This document shows positions 1 to 9,090 of a stretch of DNA of 64,000 bases, piece after piece; positions within the stretch are counted from its first letter, which is position 1; every line of letters begins with the position of its first letter. The stretch is from positions 36,619 through 100,618 of the forward strand of contig NZ_CBDRBL010000015.1 in NCBI RefSeq assembly GCF_965342175.1, written 5' to 3'. Below the pieces are notes generated by a model. That model searched no databases. It was not told where the DNA came from and saw only the letters and a list, made by a program, of their open reading frames with translations. The position numbers and the translations under genes are program-made. The stretch comes from Actinacidiphila sp965342175 (GTDB taxonomy: Bacteria; Actinomycetota; Actinomycetes; Streptomycetales; Streptomycetaceae).

Positions 1-321
1 GGTCCCGTGGGCCAGGAGGGCGCCCGCGAAGACGACGCCCGACGCCGCGATCGTCACGACGGAGATCCGGAACGCGACCTGCCGCTGCGGCGCCCACCCG
101 GTCCTTCCCTCCGGGTCCGGGCGCCCCGCGGAGCAGGCGGTGACCAGGACGGGCGCCGCACCGGCGCCCGCGACGCACAGCCACGCGAGCGGGTACGAAC
201 CACCGAGCCACACCACGGGCACCGAGAGCAGGGCGGCCGACGCGGTCTCCGACGCCAGGAGGCGGAGCGGCGCGGGCGCCCGGTGCGCGCGGCGGGCCTC
301 AGTCGCAGTGGCACCGGCCAC
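1..321 (-). CDS. Membrane protein, partial (C-terminus outside window)
   Basis: The first 107 codons are present and the rest runs off the left edge. The reading shows a polar arginine-rich head, a hydrophobic segment around residues 25-60 (for example LLSVPVVWLG), a short polar loop and the beginning of another hydrophobic stretch (VVTIAASGVVFAGALLAHG). This is the layout of a small multi-pass membrane protein. I chose the GTG at 321; no strong ribosome site is visible. It lies 46 bp downstream of the MFS transporter gene on the same strand, so the two may be co-transcribed. I do not recognise the family and assign no function. Confidence 0.5.
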   Translation of the reverse strand, partial: MAGATATEARRAHRAPAPLRLLASETASAALLSVPVVWLGGSYPLAWLCVAGAGAAPVLVTACSAGRPDPEGRTGWAPQRQVAFRISVVTIAASGVVFAGALLAHGT

Positions 322-367
322 GGGGACTTCTGACGCATCGTCACACCGGTGCCGCGAGCCGCCCGCC

Positions 368-1672
368 CTACGCCGCGAGGGGCAGCCCCCCGGACTCCGG
401 GGTCGCCCGACGCCGGATCACCAGTGACATGAGCGCCGCGAGCGCGCACAGCGCCCCGGCGGAGTACCAGACCGCGTCGTAGGAGCCGAAGGCGTCGCGT
501 GCCGCGCCGCCGAGGAAGGCGACCAGGGCGGCGCCCACCTGGTGGGAGGCGAGCACCCAGCCGAAGACGATGGCGCTGTCGGCGCCGTAGAACTCGCGGC
601 ACAGGGCGATGGTGGGCGGGACGGTGGCCACCCAGTCCAAGCCGTAGAAAACGATGAACAGCACCATGGGCGGGTGCACGGAGTCGCCGAGGAGCACCGG
701 CAGGAACATCAGCGACAGCCCGCGCAGCCCGTAGTAGGCGGCCAGCAGGCGCCGCGGGCTGAAGCGGTCGGTGAACCAGCCGGACGCGACGGTGCCCGCG
801 ATGTCGAAGACGCCGATCACGGCGAGCAGGGAGGCGGCGGCCGTCACCGCCATCCCGTGATCGTGCGCCGCGGGCACGAAGTGGGTCTTGACCAGCCCGT
901 TCGTCGAGGCGCCGCAGATGGCGAAGGTCCCCGCCAGCAGCCAGAACGGGCCGCCCCGGGCGGCGTCGGACAGGGCCCTGACCGCACGCGTCGCCGCCCC
1001 CGTCACCGGCGGCGGCTTCGGCACGAACTCCGTGGCGCCGTAGGGGGCCAGGCCCACGTCGGCCGGGTGGTCCCGCAGCAGCAGGTAGACCAGGGGCGCG
1101 ACGGCGACCGCGGCTCCCGCGACGGTGAGCGCCGCGGCGCGCCAGCCCACCTGCTCGACGATGACGGAGAGCAGGGGGAGGAAGATCAGCTGCCCCGCCG
1201 CACCGGCCGCGGTCAGGATGCCCGTGACCAGGCCGCGCCGATGCTCGAACCAGCGGTTGGTGACGGTCGTCGCGAAGGCCAGCGCCATGGAGCCGCTGCC
1301 GAGTCCGACGAGCACGCCCCACAGGAGCACGAGGTGCCAGCTCGCGGTCATGAAGACGGTCAGACCGGCTCCCGTCGCGATGGTGAGGAGCGCGGCCGCC
1401 ACGACTCGGCGGATGCCGAAGCGGTCCATCAGCGCCGCGGCGAACGGCGCCGTCACCCCGTACAGGGCGAGGTTCACCGACACCGCGAGCCCGATCATGC
1501 CCCGCGACCAGCCGAACTCGCCGTTCAGCGGCTCGATCAGCAGCCCGGGCAGGGAGGCGAAGCCAGCGGCGCCGATCAGCGTGACGAAGGCGGCGGCGGC
1601 CACCCACCACGCGCGGTGGAGGCGTGGGTTGCGGAACGTGCGCGGGTTGCGGGACGTGCGCGGGTTGGACAT
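368..1672 (-). CDS. MFS transporter
   Basis: This is a 434-residue secondary transporter of the major facilitator superfamily with about twelve hydrophobic segments. The loop between helices 2 and 3 has the family signature shape (LMDRFGIRRV), and a second half follows a charged central loop near residue 195. The ATG at 1672 was chosen because it directly precedes the first membrane helix (AWWVAAAAFVTLIGAAG); the frame stays open upstream but would add an unconserved head running into the divergent regulator gene. The substrate cannot be read from sequence. The gene is divergent from a GlxA-type regulator 187 bp away, which is the most likely controller. Confidence 0.88.
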   Translation of the reverse strand: MSNPRTSRNPRTFRNPRLHRAWWVAAAAFVTLIGAAGFASLPGLLIEPLNGEFGWSRGMIGLAVSVNLALYGVTAPFAAALMDRFGIRRVVAAALLTIATGAGLTVFMTASWHLVLLWGVLVGLGSGSMALAFATTVTNRWFEHRRGLVTGILTAAGAAGQLIFLPLLSVIVEQVGWRAAALTVAGAAVAVAPLVYLLLRDHPADVGLAPYGATEFVPKPPPVTGAATRAVRALSDAARGGPFWLLAGTFAICGASTNGLVKTHFVPAAHDHGMAVTAAASLLAVIGVFDIAGTVASGWFTDRFSPRRLLAAYYGLRGLSLMFLPVLLGDSVHPPMVLFIVFYGLDWVATVPPTIALCREFYGADSAIVFGWVLASHQVGAALVAFLGGAARDAFGSYDAVWYSAGALCALAALMSLVIRRRATPESGGLPLAA

Positions 1673-1859
1673 GCGGGGCTCGCCGGGGGTGCGGGGCCGG
1701 CCGGGCTTTCGGAGGTCGCGGAACTGCCGGGATGCGTCGGGGACCCCGTCGGCCAGGGTCTGCGCGGGAAGTTCGGGGGGCTGGGTCACCGGATCAGCAT
1801 CGGGCACGGTTTCCGGCGGAACGAGTGGCCGGATGGCCAGGTTGTGCAAGGATCGGGCC

Positions 1860-2885
1860 ATGACCCCGTCCCTGGAGGCTTCTTCACGGAACGTCGCTCC
1901 CGGCGCACCGGTGCGCCACCGGGTCGCCGTCCTCGTCCAGCACGGGGTGATCCCCTTCGAAGTGGGCATCCCGCACCGCATCTTCGGCGGCGCGAGGGAC
2001 CGCGCGGAGGCCGACCTGTACGAGGTCGTGACATGCTCCCCCTACGGCCCCGGGCCGGTGCGCGCCGACGCCGACTTCGACCTCCACGTCGCCCACGGAC
2101 CCGAGGTGCTGGCGACGGCCGACACCGTCATCGTCCCCGCCGCCCACGAGCGTTCCGTCGCTCACACGGAGGGCCGCCTGCCCGAGGAGGTGGCGGCCGC
2201 CTTCGCACGCATCCGCCCCGGGGCCCGGCTCGTGTCCATCTGCACCGGCTCCTACTTCCTCGCCGCGGCCGGCTACCTGGACGGTCTGCGCGCCACCACG
2301 CACTGGTCGAGCACGGACCACTTCCAACGGCTCTTCCCCCAGGTGCGGGTCGACCCGGACGTGCTGTACGTCGACAACGGCGCCGTCCTCACCTCGGCGG
2401 GCGTCGGCTCGGGCGTCGACCTGTGCCTGCACCTCGTGCGCCGCGACCACGGCAGCGCCGTGGCCAACGCCAGTGCGCGCCGTACGGTCGTGCCGCCGCA
2501 CCGGGAGGGCGGACAGGCGCAGTACATCCAGCGGCCCGTCCCGGAACCCTCGCGGGCCGGCACGGCCGCGGCACGCTCCTGGGCCCTGGAACGGCTCGAC
2601 CAGCCGCTGACGCTGCGCGAGCTCGCCGAGCGCGAGGCGATGAGCGTGCGCACCTTCACCCGCCGTTTCCGGAAGGAGGTGGGCACCAGTCCCGGGCAGT
2701 GGCTCACGCAGCAGCGCGTCGAGCGGGCCCGGCACCTGCTGGAGTCCAGCGATCTGCCGGTCGACCAGGTCGCCCGGCGAGCCGGGTTCGGCACGGCGGC
2801 CTCCATGCGGCAGCATCTGCAGGCCGTCCTCGGCGTCTCGCCCAGCGCCTATCGGCGTACTTTCCGGGCGACGGAGGGTTTCTGA
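1860..2885 (+). CDS. GlxA family transcriptional regulator (DJ-1/PfpI plus AraC HTH)
   Basis: This 341-residue protein has an N-terminal DJ-1/PfpI-like domain (about residues 20-190, with the nucleophile-elbow region SICTGSYFLAAAGYLDG) and a C-terminal AraC/XylS double helix-turn-helix (about 235-335, with LTLRELAEREAMSVRTFTRR and the second helix near VDQVARRAGFG). Proteins of this class bind DNA as transcription factors; in most the DJ-1 domain senses a ligand and is not an enzyme. The ATG at 1860 gives a natural length. It is divergent from the MFS gene and likely controls it, which is inference from position. The ligand is unknown. Confidence 0.92.
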   Translation: MTPSLEASSRNVAPGAPVRHRVAVLVQHGVIPFEVGIPHRIFGGARDRAEADLYEVVTCSPYGPGPVRADADFDLHVAHGPEVLATADTVIVPAAHERSVAHTEGRLPEEVAAAFARIRPGARLVSICTGSYFLAAAGYLDGLRATTHWSSTDHFQRLFPQVRVDPDVLYVDNGAVLTSAGVGSGVDLCLHLVRRDHGSAVANASARRTVVPPHREGGQAQYIQRPVPEPSRAGTAAARSWALERLDQPLTLRELAEREAMSVRTFTRRFRKEVGTSPGQWLTQQRVERARHLLESSDLPVDQVARRAGFGTAASMRQHLQAVLGVSPSAYRRTFRATEGF

Positions 2886-2964
2886 GGCGGCGCCTCGCGG
2901 CGCCGGCGCGCGCTCTGCCCACAAGGCGCGTCGCAGGGGAGGTGGCGGCGCCCGTCACACTCGG

Positions 2965-3438
2965 TCAGAAGGCGGGGCGGCGGATCAACCCGCCCACGGA
3001 CTGCGCCGGGACGACCGCCGGACGCACGCTGCGGTCGATCTCGCACCAGATCTGCTTGCCGGCGCCCTCGCGCTGCCAGCCCCAGCGGTCCGCGAGGCCG
3101 TCCACGAGTTCCAGTCCGCGGCCGCCGGTCTCGTCGTCGTCGGCGTGCCGCGGGCGCGGCGGGGCGTCGCTGGCGTCGGCCACCTCGACGCGGACGGTCT
3201 CCTGCCGACCGCTCTGCGGGGCGCCGGAGGAGCGGAAGAGCATCCGCAGCACAGCGGGACAGCCGGTGTGCACCACCGCATTGGTGACGAGTTCGGAGAT
3301 GAGCAGGATCAGCGTCTCGGCGACCGGTTCGTCGTCTCCTATGCCGGAGCCCGCGAGACGCGAGCGGGCCCACCTGCGGGCCCGGCCCACCTCCGCGGGA
3401 TCGGGGCCGACCTCAAGCTGAACCTGGAGCACCTGCAC
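2965..3438 (-). CDS. ATP-binding protein of the anti-sigma (RsbW/SpoIIAB-like) HATPase family
   Basis: This 157-residue single-domain GHKL ATPase carries the N-box ELVTNAVVH near residue 50 and the G1 region DETGGRGLELVDGLAD near residue 105. The ATP lid is short, as in the serine-kinase anti-sigma factors of Streptomyces. Such proteins phosphorylate STAS-domain antagonists or hold a sigma factor; dozens of paralogues exist per genome and most have no known partner. A STAS protein is encoded 5 kb away, but no link can be read here. The start is GTG, with another GTG two codons later. A 6-5-6 palindrome lies about 50 bp upstream. Confidence 0.9.
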   Translation of the reverse strand: MQVLQVQLEVGPDPAEVGRARRWARSRLAGSGIGDDEPVAETLILLISELVTNAVVHTGCPAVLRMLFRSSGAPQSGRQETVRVEVADASDAPPRPRHADDDETGGRGLELVDGLADRWGWQREGAGKQIWCEIDRSVRPAVVPAQSVGGLIRRPAF

Positions 3439-4025
3439 CGCTCACACCATCCGAACCGGCGGACACATCGCCTCGCGCCTCACCAGGGTCACCTTCCGTG
3501 ACCTCTTCGCCACCCAGCATGATTGACCCGCCGACACCACAACAAGCGCTTCGGGCATATTCCAGCGCAAGGGGGTACGAGTGCTGCATACTGTGCGGTG
3601 CTCATTACGGGTCGAAAACGCACAGCCCTGCCCAGGCAGCCCACCGCGCACCGAGGCACCGCTACTGCCGCATCCGTCGCGTTTCACCACCACACGCACC
3701 CGATGGAGCGTACCCGAGGCGGGCTCGGATCCAGGGTGTGACGAGTCACACCTCGGGCACAACCTGATATCAGCTGCCGGACACTCCTTATCCATGGCGA
3801 AGACGTCACAACCGGCACTTGCCGCAAAGAGCCTGAATCGCCAGCCGGATGGCGGCCGCGCCGACCGCCCGGGAACGGACCCGTACGCGGTCTGCGCGAC
3901 CTGGTCGAAGTGCGCTCGGACGGCGCTCGGACGGCGCTCGAGCAGCGCTTTGCAGAAGCGTGAGGCACGTGTGACGCAAACCCGCGTAACCTCCTCCGCA
4001 GGAGCTCCAGAGGGGATGGGTCACG
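3439..4025. other. Intergenic region without a supported gene
   Basis: This 587-bp stretch lies between the divergent ATPase and TPR genes. It is locally less GC-rich (about 3531-3620 and 3780-3840) than the surroundings, as expected for promoters of both genes. Short open frames on both strands lack ribosome sites and family resemblance. The GGTCAC palindrome listed separately is the only clear element. Confidence 0.6.
3487..3503. promoter_or_regulatory. Palindrome GGTCAC-N5-GTGACC upstream of the HATPase gene
   Basis: This is a perfect 6-bp inverted repeat with a 5-bp spacer, centred about 57 bp upstream of the GTG start of the anti-sigma-like ATPase gene. The position and symmetry fit an operator for a dimeric regulator. 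No protein is assigned. Confidence 0.4.
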
Positions 4026-5129
4026 GTGGGCACACAGGACGGCCAGGACCGGGCGCAGGACGGCCTGGAGGAAGGTCCCGGCGCAGGTCCGGAAAGCGGC
4101 CCCCAGGACGGCCCGCAGGATCCGCTCGAGTTGCTGCGGCTCGGCGACGCCGCCCTCGACGCGGGTGAACTCGCGCAGGCACGCCTCCACTTCGAGACCG
4201 CCGAGCGGCTGATGGTCGCCGACCCCGCGGCCCCCGACGCCCGGCGCGCCGCGGCGCTGCGCGGCCGGGCCGTCTCCCATCTGCTGGCCGGTGAGGTGCG
4301 CTACGCCTCCCACCTGCTCGAGGAGGGCATCAACCGGCTCGAGCGGCGGATCCAGCCGGACGGCTCCCGGCCCGACCCCGACGCGCTGCTGCTGCTGTAC
4401 ATCGCGGCCATCGGCCCGTACACCGACCTGGGCGCCTACGCCCGCGCCGCCCACGCCGCCGAGCAGGCGCTCAACCTCGCTCCCGCGGCAGGTGATCCGG
4501 CCCTGGTCGCCCAGATGCACCGCAGCATCGCCCGCACGCTGATCGTCGCGGGGCGCACGGACGAGGCCGAGGCCTCGCTGGCGAAGGCGCAGGAGCTCTA
4601 CCAGCGCCTGGACCTGCCCACGGAGCTGGCCCACTGCCACTGGATGCGCGGCTATGTCCACTCCCAGGACGGGGATCTGGAACAGGCCGAGCGGGAGTTG
4701 CGTACCGCCCGCGACATGCTGTCCGCCGGACGGTCCGTGCTGTTCACGGTGCAGGTCGAGGTGGAGCTGGCGGACGTGCTGCGGCGGCGCGGTAAATCCG
4801 TCGAGGCCGAGGACCTGCTGATCCGCCTGCTGGACGAGCTGGGCCCGTGGCGCGGCGCCGTCCACGCCGGCGGCGCGCACCGGCTGCTCGGGCTGCTCGC
4901 GGAGGAACGCGGCGACCCCGAGGCCGCGGAGGAGCACTTCGTGTCCGCACTTGCGCTGCTGGAACGCGCGGGAGCCGCCGGGGACCTCGCGGACATCTGC
5001 CGGCTGCTGGGCGACCTGCTGCGCCGTTCCGGGCGGGTGGAGGCCGCGTTGGACGCCTACCGGACGGGCCTGGGCCACCGGGCGGCGATCGGCACCACGA
5101 CACTGGGCCCTGCACCGGCCGACTTCTGA
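4026..5129 (+). CDS. Tetratricopeptide repeat protein
   Basis: This 367-residue soluble protein is made almost wholly of helical repeats. After an acidic Gly/Asp/Gln-rich head (residues 1-35), TPR-like units follow from LLRLGDAALDAGELAQARLH to the end (for example AEEHFVSALALLERAGAAGD and EAALDAYRTGLGHRAAIG). TPR arrays are protein-binding scaffolds; no catalytic or DNA-binding domain is present. The GTG at 4026 has a purine-rich stretch (gaggggatggg) about 7 nt upstream. Repeated palindromes follow its stop codon and may end transcription. The partner is unknown. Confidence 0.85.
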   Translation: MGTQDGQDRAQDGLEEGPGAGPESGPQDGPQDPLELLRLGDAALDAGELAQARLHFETAERLMVADPAAPDARRAAALRGRAVSHLLAGEVRYASHLLEEGINRLERRIQPDGSRPDPDALLLLYIAAIGPYTDLGAYARAAHAAEQALNLAPAAGDPALVAQMHRSIARTLIVAGRTDEAEASLAKAQELYQRLDLPTELAHCHWMRGYVHSQDGDLEQAERELRTARDMLSAGRSVLFTVQVEVELADVLRRRGKSVEAEDLLIRLLDELGPWRGAVHAGGAHRLLGLLAEERGDPEAAEEHFVSALALLERAGAAGDLADICRLLGDLLRRSGRVEAALDAYRTGLGHRAAIGTTTLGPAPADF

Positions 5130-5175
5130 CCGACCGCCGGCTCCCGACCGGCCGCTGCCTTCTCTGACCAGCCGA

Positions 5176-5245
5176 CCGGTGCACCGGCCGACCGGTGCAC
5201 CGGCCGACCGCTGACCCGGTAGGCCGCTGACCCGGTGGGCCGGCG
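5176..5245. repeat. 16-bp tandem repeats with palindromic CCGGTGCACCGG
   Basis: Two copies of a 16-bp unit, each holding the perfect 12-bp palindrome CCGGTGCACCGG (5176-5187 and 5192-5203), are followed by two copies of a second 16-bp unit (CGCTGACCCGGT plus AGGC or GGGC). They fill the gap between the convergent TPR and glycanase genes and could act as a bidirectional terminator. Confidence 0.6.
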
Positions 5246-5257
5246 CACCCTGCCGGC

Positions 5258-6808
5258 TCAGTGCTCGCGGAGCGTGTCCGCATAGCCCGTGCCGCCCGCG
5301 GCGAGGCCGTGGACCGCCTTCTCCACCTCCGCCAGCGACTGGGCCTTGCCGGCGTCGTGGTAGAACCAGTCGACCTTCATGTCCCAGGTGCGCTTCCCGG
5401 AGAACGGCAGGTCGACGAACCAGGCGTTGAAGTTCGCCGACATGTCCCGGGTCGGGTAGTACGTGCCCGAGGTGCGGAACAGTTCGTGCCCGTCGAGGCT
5501 GTAGGTCACCACGCCGTGCGCGGCCGTGGTGACGAGCGTGTGCCACCCCTCGAGGCTGGACATCGTGGGCCTGGTCACCCGGTCCCCCTCCCTGGCGCTG
5601 TGCCACGTCGTCGTGTCGAGCCGCGGGCCCGGCGCTCCCCAACCGCCGTTGGGCTGGTACTCGTTGTCGAGTTCGCTGTACTCGGCGCCGCGGCGGGGCG
5701 AGATCATGAAGAAGGTCTCGTTGACGTGGTCGCCGTTGCGGCCGGCCGCCGGTTCGTCCGCGAAGTGGATCCGGGCGGCGAAGGTCCCGGTCAGGAACTT
5801 CAGGCCGGTGGTGTGCACCTCGGCCTGGGTGGTGCCGCGCCGCGTCCCGTCCGTGGCGGCGCGCAGCCGCAGGACCTGGCCGCCCAGGGCGTCCTTGTCC
5901 GCGGGGAAGCTGACGCCTCCCGCCGACCACGTGCCGGGGATGCCGGGACCGCCCCCGCTGGTGCGGACGAGCCAGCCGTGGGCGCGCAGCGCCGGGTCGC
6001 GGGGGCCGCTGTAGCGGAAGTCGTCGAAGAAGATCCCGGACGGCGGTGCGGGCCGTGCCGTGCCCGCGGCGGAGGCGGCCCCCGGTGCCGGCCGTGCCGT
6101 GCCCGCGGCCGAGGCAGAGGCAGAGGCGGTAGCGGAGGCGGAGGCCGCCCCCGTGGGGGCGGGCGCGGCGCCACCGCCTGGCTCGTCGCCCCAGACCTGC
6201 CTGCCGTCCAGGTAGCCGGTCACCAGCCGCGACGCCTGGAAGGTGTCGCGGCCTGCGCTGAAGGAGCGGTCGTCGCGCTGGTCCACCGTGCCGCCCGGAC
6301 GGTACAGCTGGACCCCGACGGCGCCGCTTTTCGCGCCGGGCGCGAGCGTGCCGGCGGCCTTACTGAAGGTGACCTCGAGGTAGTGGTCGGCGGTCGGCGT
6401 CGTACGGTCCATGGCCACGGTCCGCCCGTCGACGTCGGAACACCCGACCGAGGCCTGCACGCAGTTGAAGGCGTACGGGGCGCCGCCGCCGTCCTGCGTG
6501 TAGTAGTACCGGATCGCCACGTCGGACAGCCGTATCCGGTGGCCGGAGGTGTTGACGACCTCCAGCCACGGCCGGGCGGTGGCCGCGGACACCGGCGTGC
6601 CCGCCTTGTAGCGGACGGTGATCTCCGGGGGCGGCGAGTGCGTCCCGCGCCAGGCGGGGACCAGTGCCGTGACACCCGCGCCGACGGCGGCCGCCAGCAG
6701 CAGGTACCCGGCCGCCCTGCGGACGGCGCGGCGCCGGTCGCCGCGTCCTCGGGGGACGGGGGGCCCGGGCCGGACGGAGGGTCGGAGGGAGGGGCGGGCA
6801 GAACCCAC
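5258..6808 (-). CDS. Secreted CBM3-GH16 glycoside hydrolase
   Basis: This 516-residue exported glycanase has an Arg-rich head and a hydrophobic signal or anchor (about residues 33-52). A family 3 cellulose-binding module follows at about 60-205; WLEVVNTSG, IRYYYTQDG and VTGYLDGRQVWGDEP all match the CBM3 pattern. An Ala/Ser/Thr/Pro linker with a repeated AAGTARPAP unit joins it to a GH16-type domain (about 255-480). The catalytic ExDxE motif is ELDNE, residues 379-383. GH16 enzymes cut beta-1,3 or beta-1,4 glucans or galactans. The GTG start has AGGAG five bases upstream. It lies 117 bp downstream of a polysaccharide-synthase-like gene on the same strand, which suggests trimming or release of that polymer. 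The polymer itself is unknown. Confidence 0.9.
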   Translation of the reverse strand: MGSARPSLRPSVRPGPPVPRGRGDRRRAVRRAAGYLLLAAAVGAGVTALVPAWRGTHSPPPEITVRYKAGTPVSAATARPWLEVVNTSGHRIRLSDVAIRYYYTQDGGGAPYAFNCVQASVGCSDVDGRTVAMDRTTPTADHYLEVTFSKAAGTLAPGAKSGAVGVQLYRPGGTVDQRDDRSFSAGRDTFQASRLVTGYLDGRQVWGDEPGGGAAPAPTGAASASATASASASAAGTARPAPGAASAAGTARPAPPSGIFFDDFRYSGPRDPALRAHGWLVRTSGGGPGIPGTWSAGGVSFPADKDALGGQVLRLRAATDGTRRGTTQAEVHTTGLKFLTGTFAARIHFADEPAAGRNGDHVNETFFMISPRRGAEYSELDNEYQPNGGWGAPGPRLDTTTWHSAREGDRVTRPTMSSLEGWHTLVTTAAHGVVTYSLDGHELFRTSGTYYPTRDMSANFNAWFVDLPFSGKRTWDMKVDWFYHDAGKAQSLAEVEKAVHGLAAGGTGYADTLREH

Positions 6809-6925
6809 GGGAGCTCCTGGTGCGGTGGAGGGGCGGTGCCGGGGGCACGCCGTGCGGTCTCCGGGGCGCGTCGGACCGCGGTGGATCCACCGCGGCGGGA
6901 TGGGGGTACGGCGCAGCGGACGCGG

Positions 6926-8368
6926 TTACGGGGCGTTCTCCGGCAGCGGTCCGGCGGTCCCGGCGGGCATGGACGCGTCCCATGGGTTCCACCGCTCCTG
7001 CCGGTCCCCCACGTCCCCGGCGGACTCCCGGCGCTGGCGCGGCAGAAGGGGCAGCGGGGCGGGTCGCGGGGTCGGCTGCGGCACGGGCTGGAAGGCGATG
7101 TCGTCACGGGCGCCGCCGACTTCGACCCGGGCCCGGGTCCCCCAGTTGGTGCGCCGCAGCGTCGCCAGGGACCACAGCCGCAGCGGCAGCAGCAGGCCGA
7201 GGTTGAGCAGGGCGTACAGCGGGGCGGCGAGGAAGGTCAGCACCCGGTCGGCGATCCGCACCTGCGCGGCGCCGCGCAGGTAGTGGACGGAGCGCACCCA
7301 GGCCATGACGCACATGTAGGCGAGGTAGCCGGCCAGCAGCGTCCAGCCCCGCGGGTGCGTCAGGACGGCGACGAGCGCGGCGAGCAGACCCGCGGTGAAG
7401 GCGACCCAGGTGACCAGTTCGACGAGGTTGAGCCACCAGTGCACGCGGCGCAACCGGAAGGTGGCGAGCAGCAGCACGCCCTCGCGGATGAACGACTTGC
7501 CCCAGCGGATCTGCTGGCGCACGTAGTGGCCGATGCGCTCGGGGACGTCGGTGTAGCCGACGGCCGAGGGCTGGATCAGGGAGAGCCCCTCGGTGAGGCA
7601 GTAGTACGTCAGGCGCCGGTCGTCGCCGAAGGTCGCGGGGCGGCCCAGGAAGCGCTGGCCGAGGAAGTCGTCGAGGTGCTTGCGGACGACCCACCCGCGG
7701 TACATGGCCAGCGAGCCGCAGGCGCAGAGCACCGAGCCCAGGCGCGAGTAGGCGACCCGTTCGCCGAGGAAGGCGTTGACGTACCGCATGTCGATCAGAC
7801 GCGTGAGGAGGTTGGCGCCGCGGTTGTGGGCGAGCACCAGCCCGGTGACGCACTGGACCCGGCGCTTGGCGAAGGGCCGGGCCAGTTCGGCGACGGCGTG
7901 CCGGTCGAGCAGCGTGTCGGAGTCGATGCAGAGGTAGACGTCCGCAAGCGGCTCCTGCCCGAAGCCCGCGGCGAGGCCGTGGCGCTTGCCGCGGTTGTCG
8001 GGGAACCGGACGAAGTCGAGGCGTACTCCCGCGCGCTGGAAGCGCGGGCGCAACTCCTCGGTCAGGGCCCGCGCCGACTGGTCCTTGGAGCAGTCGTCGA
8101 CCACGGTGAGGGAGTGCGGCAGCAGTGTCTGCGCGAGGACCGACTCCAGGCAGCCGCGCAGCATCGCGGGGGCCTCGTTGTAGACCGTGATCACGCCGTG
8201 GATGCGGAGCCGGGACGCCGGCGTGTCGAAGACGCGTTCCGCACGGCGCCGCCGCCGGACGGACAGCAGCAGCTTGACGGCGAGGAGGGAGCCGACGGCC
8301 ACTCCGTACCAGTGCACTTCACGCAGGGACCACGAGAAGTGGTCCCATGCGCCCGAGAGATCGAGCAT
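6926..8368 (-). CDS. Membrane family 2 glycosyltransferase (NodC/hyaluronan-synthase-like)
   Basis: This 480-residue processive inverting glycosyltransferase has one membrane helix near the N-terminus (about 20-38), a GT2 domain, and three to four C-terminal helices. Visible motifs are DD (91-92) for nucleotide binding, DSD (149-151) for metal binding, CACGSLAMYR as in NodC and hyaluronan or chitin synthases, GDD (248-250) with the catalytic aspartate, and QQIRW (285-289), the Q/RxxRW acceptor motif. It probably polymerises a beta-linked sugar at the membrane and exports it. I chose the ATG at 8368; GGAGG lies 12 nt upstream, which is long. The CBM3-GH16 glycanase follows in the same direction. 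The sugar donor is not predictable. Confidence 0.92.
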   Translation of the reverse strand: MLDLSGAWDHFSWSLREVHWYGVAVGSLLAVKLLLSVRRRRRAERVFDTPASRLRIHGVITVYNEAPAMLRGCLESVLAQTLLPHSLTVVDDCSKDQSARALTEELRPRFQRAGVRLDFVRFPDNRGKRHGLAAGFGQEPLADVYLCIDSDTLLDRHAVAELARPFAKRRVQCVTGLVLAHNRGANLLTRLIDMRYVNAFLGERVAYSRLGSVLCACGSLAMYRGWVVRKHLDDFLGQRFLGRPATFGDDRRLTYYCLTEGLSLIQPSAVGYTDVPERIGHYVRQQIRWGKSFIREGVLLLATFRLRRVHWWLNLVELVTWVAFTAGLLAALVAVLTHPRGWTLLAGYLAYMCVMAWVRSVHYLRGAAQVRIADRVLTFLAAPLYALLNLGLLLPLRLWSLATLRRTNWGTRARVEVGGARDDIAFQPVPQPTPRPAPLPLLPRQRRESAGDVGDRQERWNPWDASMPAGTAGPLPENAP

Positions 8369-8545
8369 GGGCAGTGGAGACCTCCGTGCGAACGCCCCCA
8401 CCCGCCGACAGAATCATGAACGCGTGTTCTGCGGACGAAGGTAACTCGAACGGAAGACCCGCGAAAGATGCGTCTCCCGCAGATTTCCCCTGGTACTCCG
8501 CAATCCGGCTCCCAGCGGCCCGATATGGACGAAGCAGACACCCCA

Positions 8546-8561
8546 TGTGAGAGTGCTCACA
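8546..8561. promoter_or_regulatory. Palindrome TGTGAG-AGTG-CTCACA
   Basis: This perfect 6-4-6 inverted repeat lies about 180 bp upstream of the glycosyltransferase start and just beyond the STAS gene stop. The inner GTGA...TCAC arms resemble the loose BldD box of Streptomyces. Binding by BldD is only a suggestion from similarity. Confidence 0.35.
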
Positions 8562-8615
8562 GCACACTTGCCGGGTCCGCCCGCCCCCGGGAGTGGCAGG
8601 GGCCCGGGCAGCGCC

Positions 8616-8993
8616 TCAGGCCGACATCGGCCGCGCCGCGTCGTCGGTGGCGGCCGCCAGATCGGGGAAGACCTCGAAGAGCCGCCGCACGCCGAGCGCG
8701 GCCAGCACCCGGTTGACGTGGGCCACACCGTCGGAGGGACTGTTGCGCGGAAGGATCAGCCGCAGCTGCCCGGCACAGGACCGCATCAGCCGCCGGGCGG
8801 CGATCAGCACACCCACACCGCTGGAATCGCAGAAGTGGACCCCGGCCAGGTCGAGCACCACGCTGTGCCGCCCGTCGGCCACCGCGTCGTGCACATGCTG
8901 GCGCACCACCGGCGCCGTCACGAGATCCATCTCTCCCGAGACCGTCAGGATCAGCCATTCGTCCCGTTCGTCCCGCGACACCTGCAATGCCAC
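8616..8993 (-). CDS. STAS domain anti-sigma factor antagonist
   Basis: This 125-residue single STAS domain protein shows the phosphorylation loop CDSSGVGVL at residues 55-63, where Ser57 or Ser58 is the likely phospho-acceptor. In the family, the unphosphorylated form binds an RsbW-like kinase and frees its sigma factor. Length and start (ATG at 8993) are normal. It is divergent from the ECF sigma gene, but ECF factors are not normally controlled by STAS proteins, so adjacency does not prove a link. A candidate kinase is the HATPase encoded near 3 kb. Confidence 0.92.
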   Translation of the reverse strand: MALQVSRDERDEWLILTVSGEMDLVTAPVVRQHVHDAVADGRHSVVLDLAGVHFCDSSGVGVLIAARRLMRSCAGQLRLILPRNSPSDGVAHVNRVLAALGVRRLFEVFPDLAAATDDAARPMSA

Positions 8994-9076
8994 TGTCTGG
9001 CCCTTCTCCCGGCAGCGGTCGTACAGACCCTATGCCCCGCCCGCGCCGCTTCCCCGCAATGTTCCGGTCACACCCG

Positions 9077-9090
9077 GGTAACGCATTACC
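9077..9090. promoter_or_regulatory. Inverted repeat GGTAA-CGCA-TTACC
   Basis: This perfect 5-4-5 repeat sits between the divergent STAS and ECF sigma genes, 87 bp from the STAS start and 132 bp from the sigma start. It could be an operator for either gene. No regulator is assigned. Confidence 0.35.

Noticed and set aside
3442..3558. Minus-strand frame of 38 codons (MPEALVVVSAGQSCWVAKRS...) directly upstream of the HATPase gene
   Set aside because: It has the right position for a coupled small gene but no ribosome site, no family resemblance and an unlikely amino-acid pattern.
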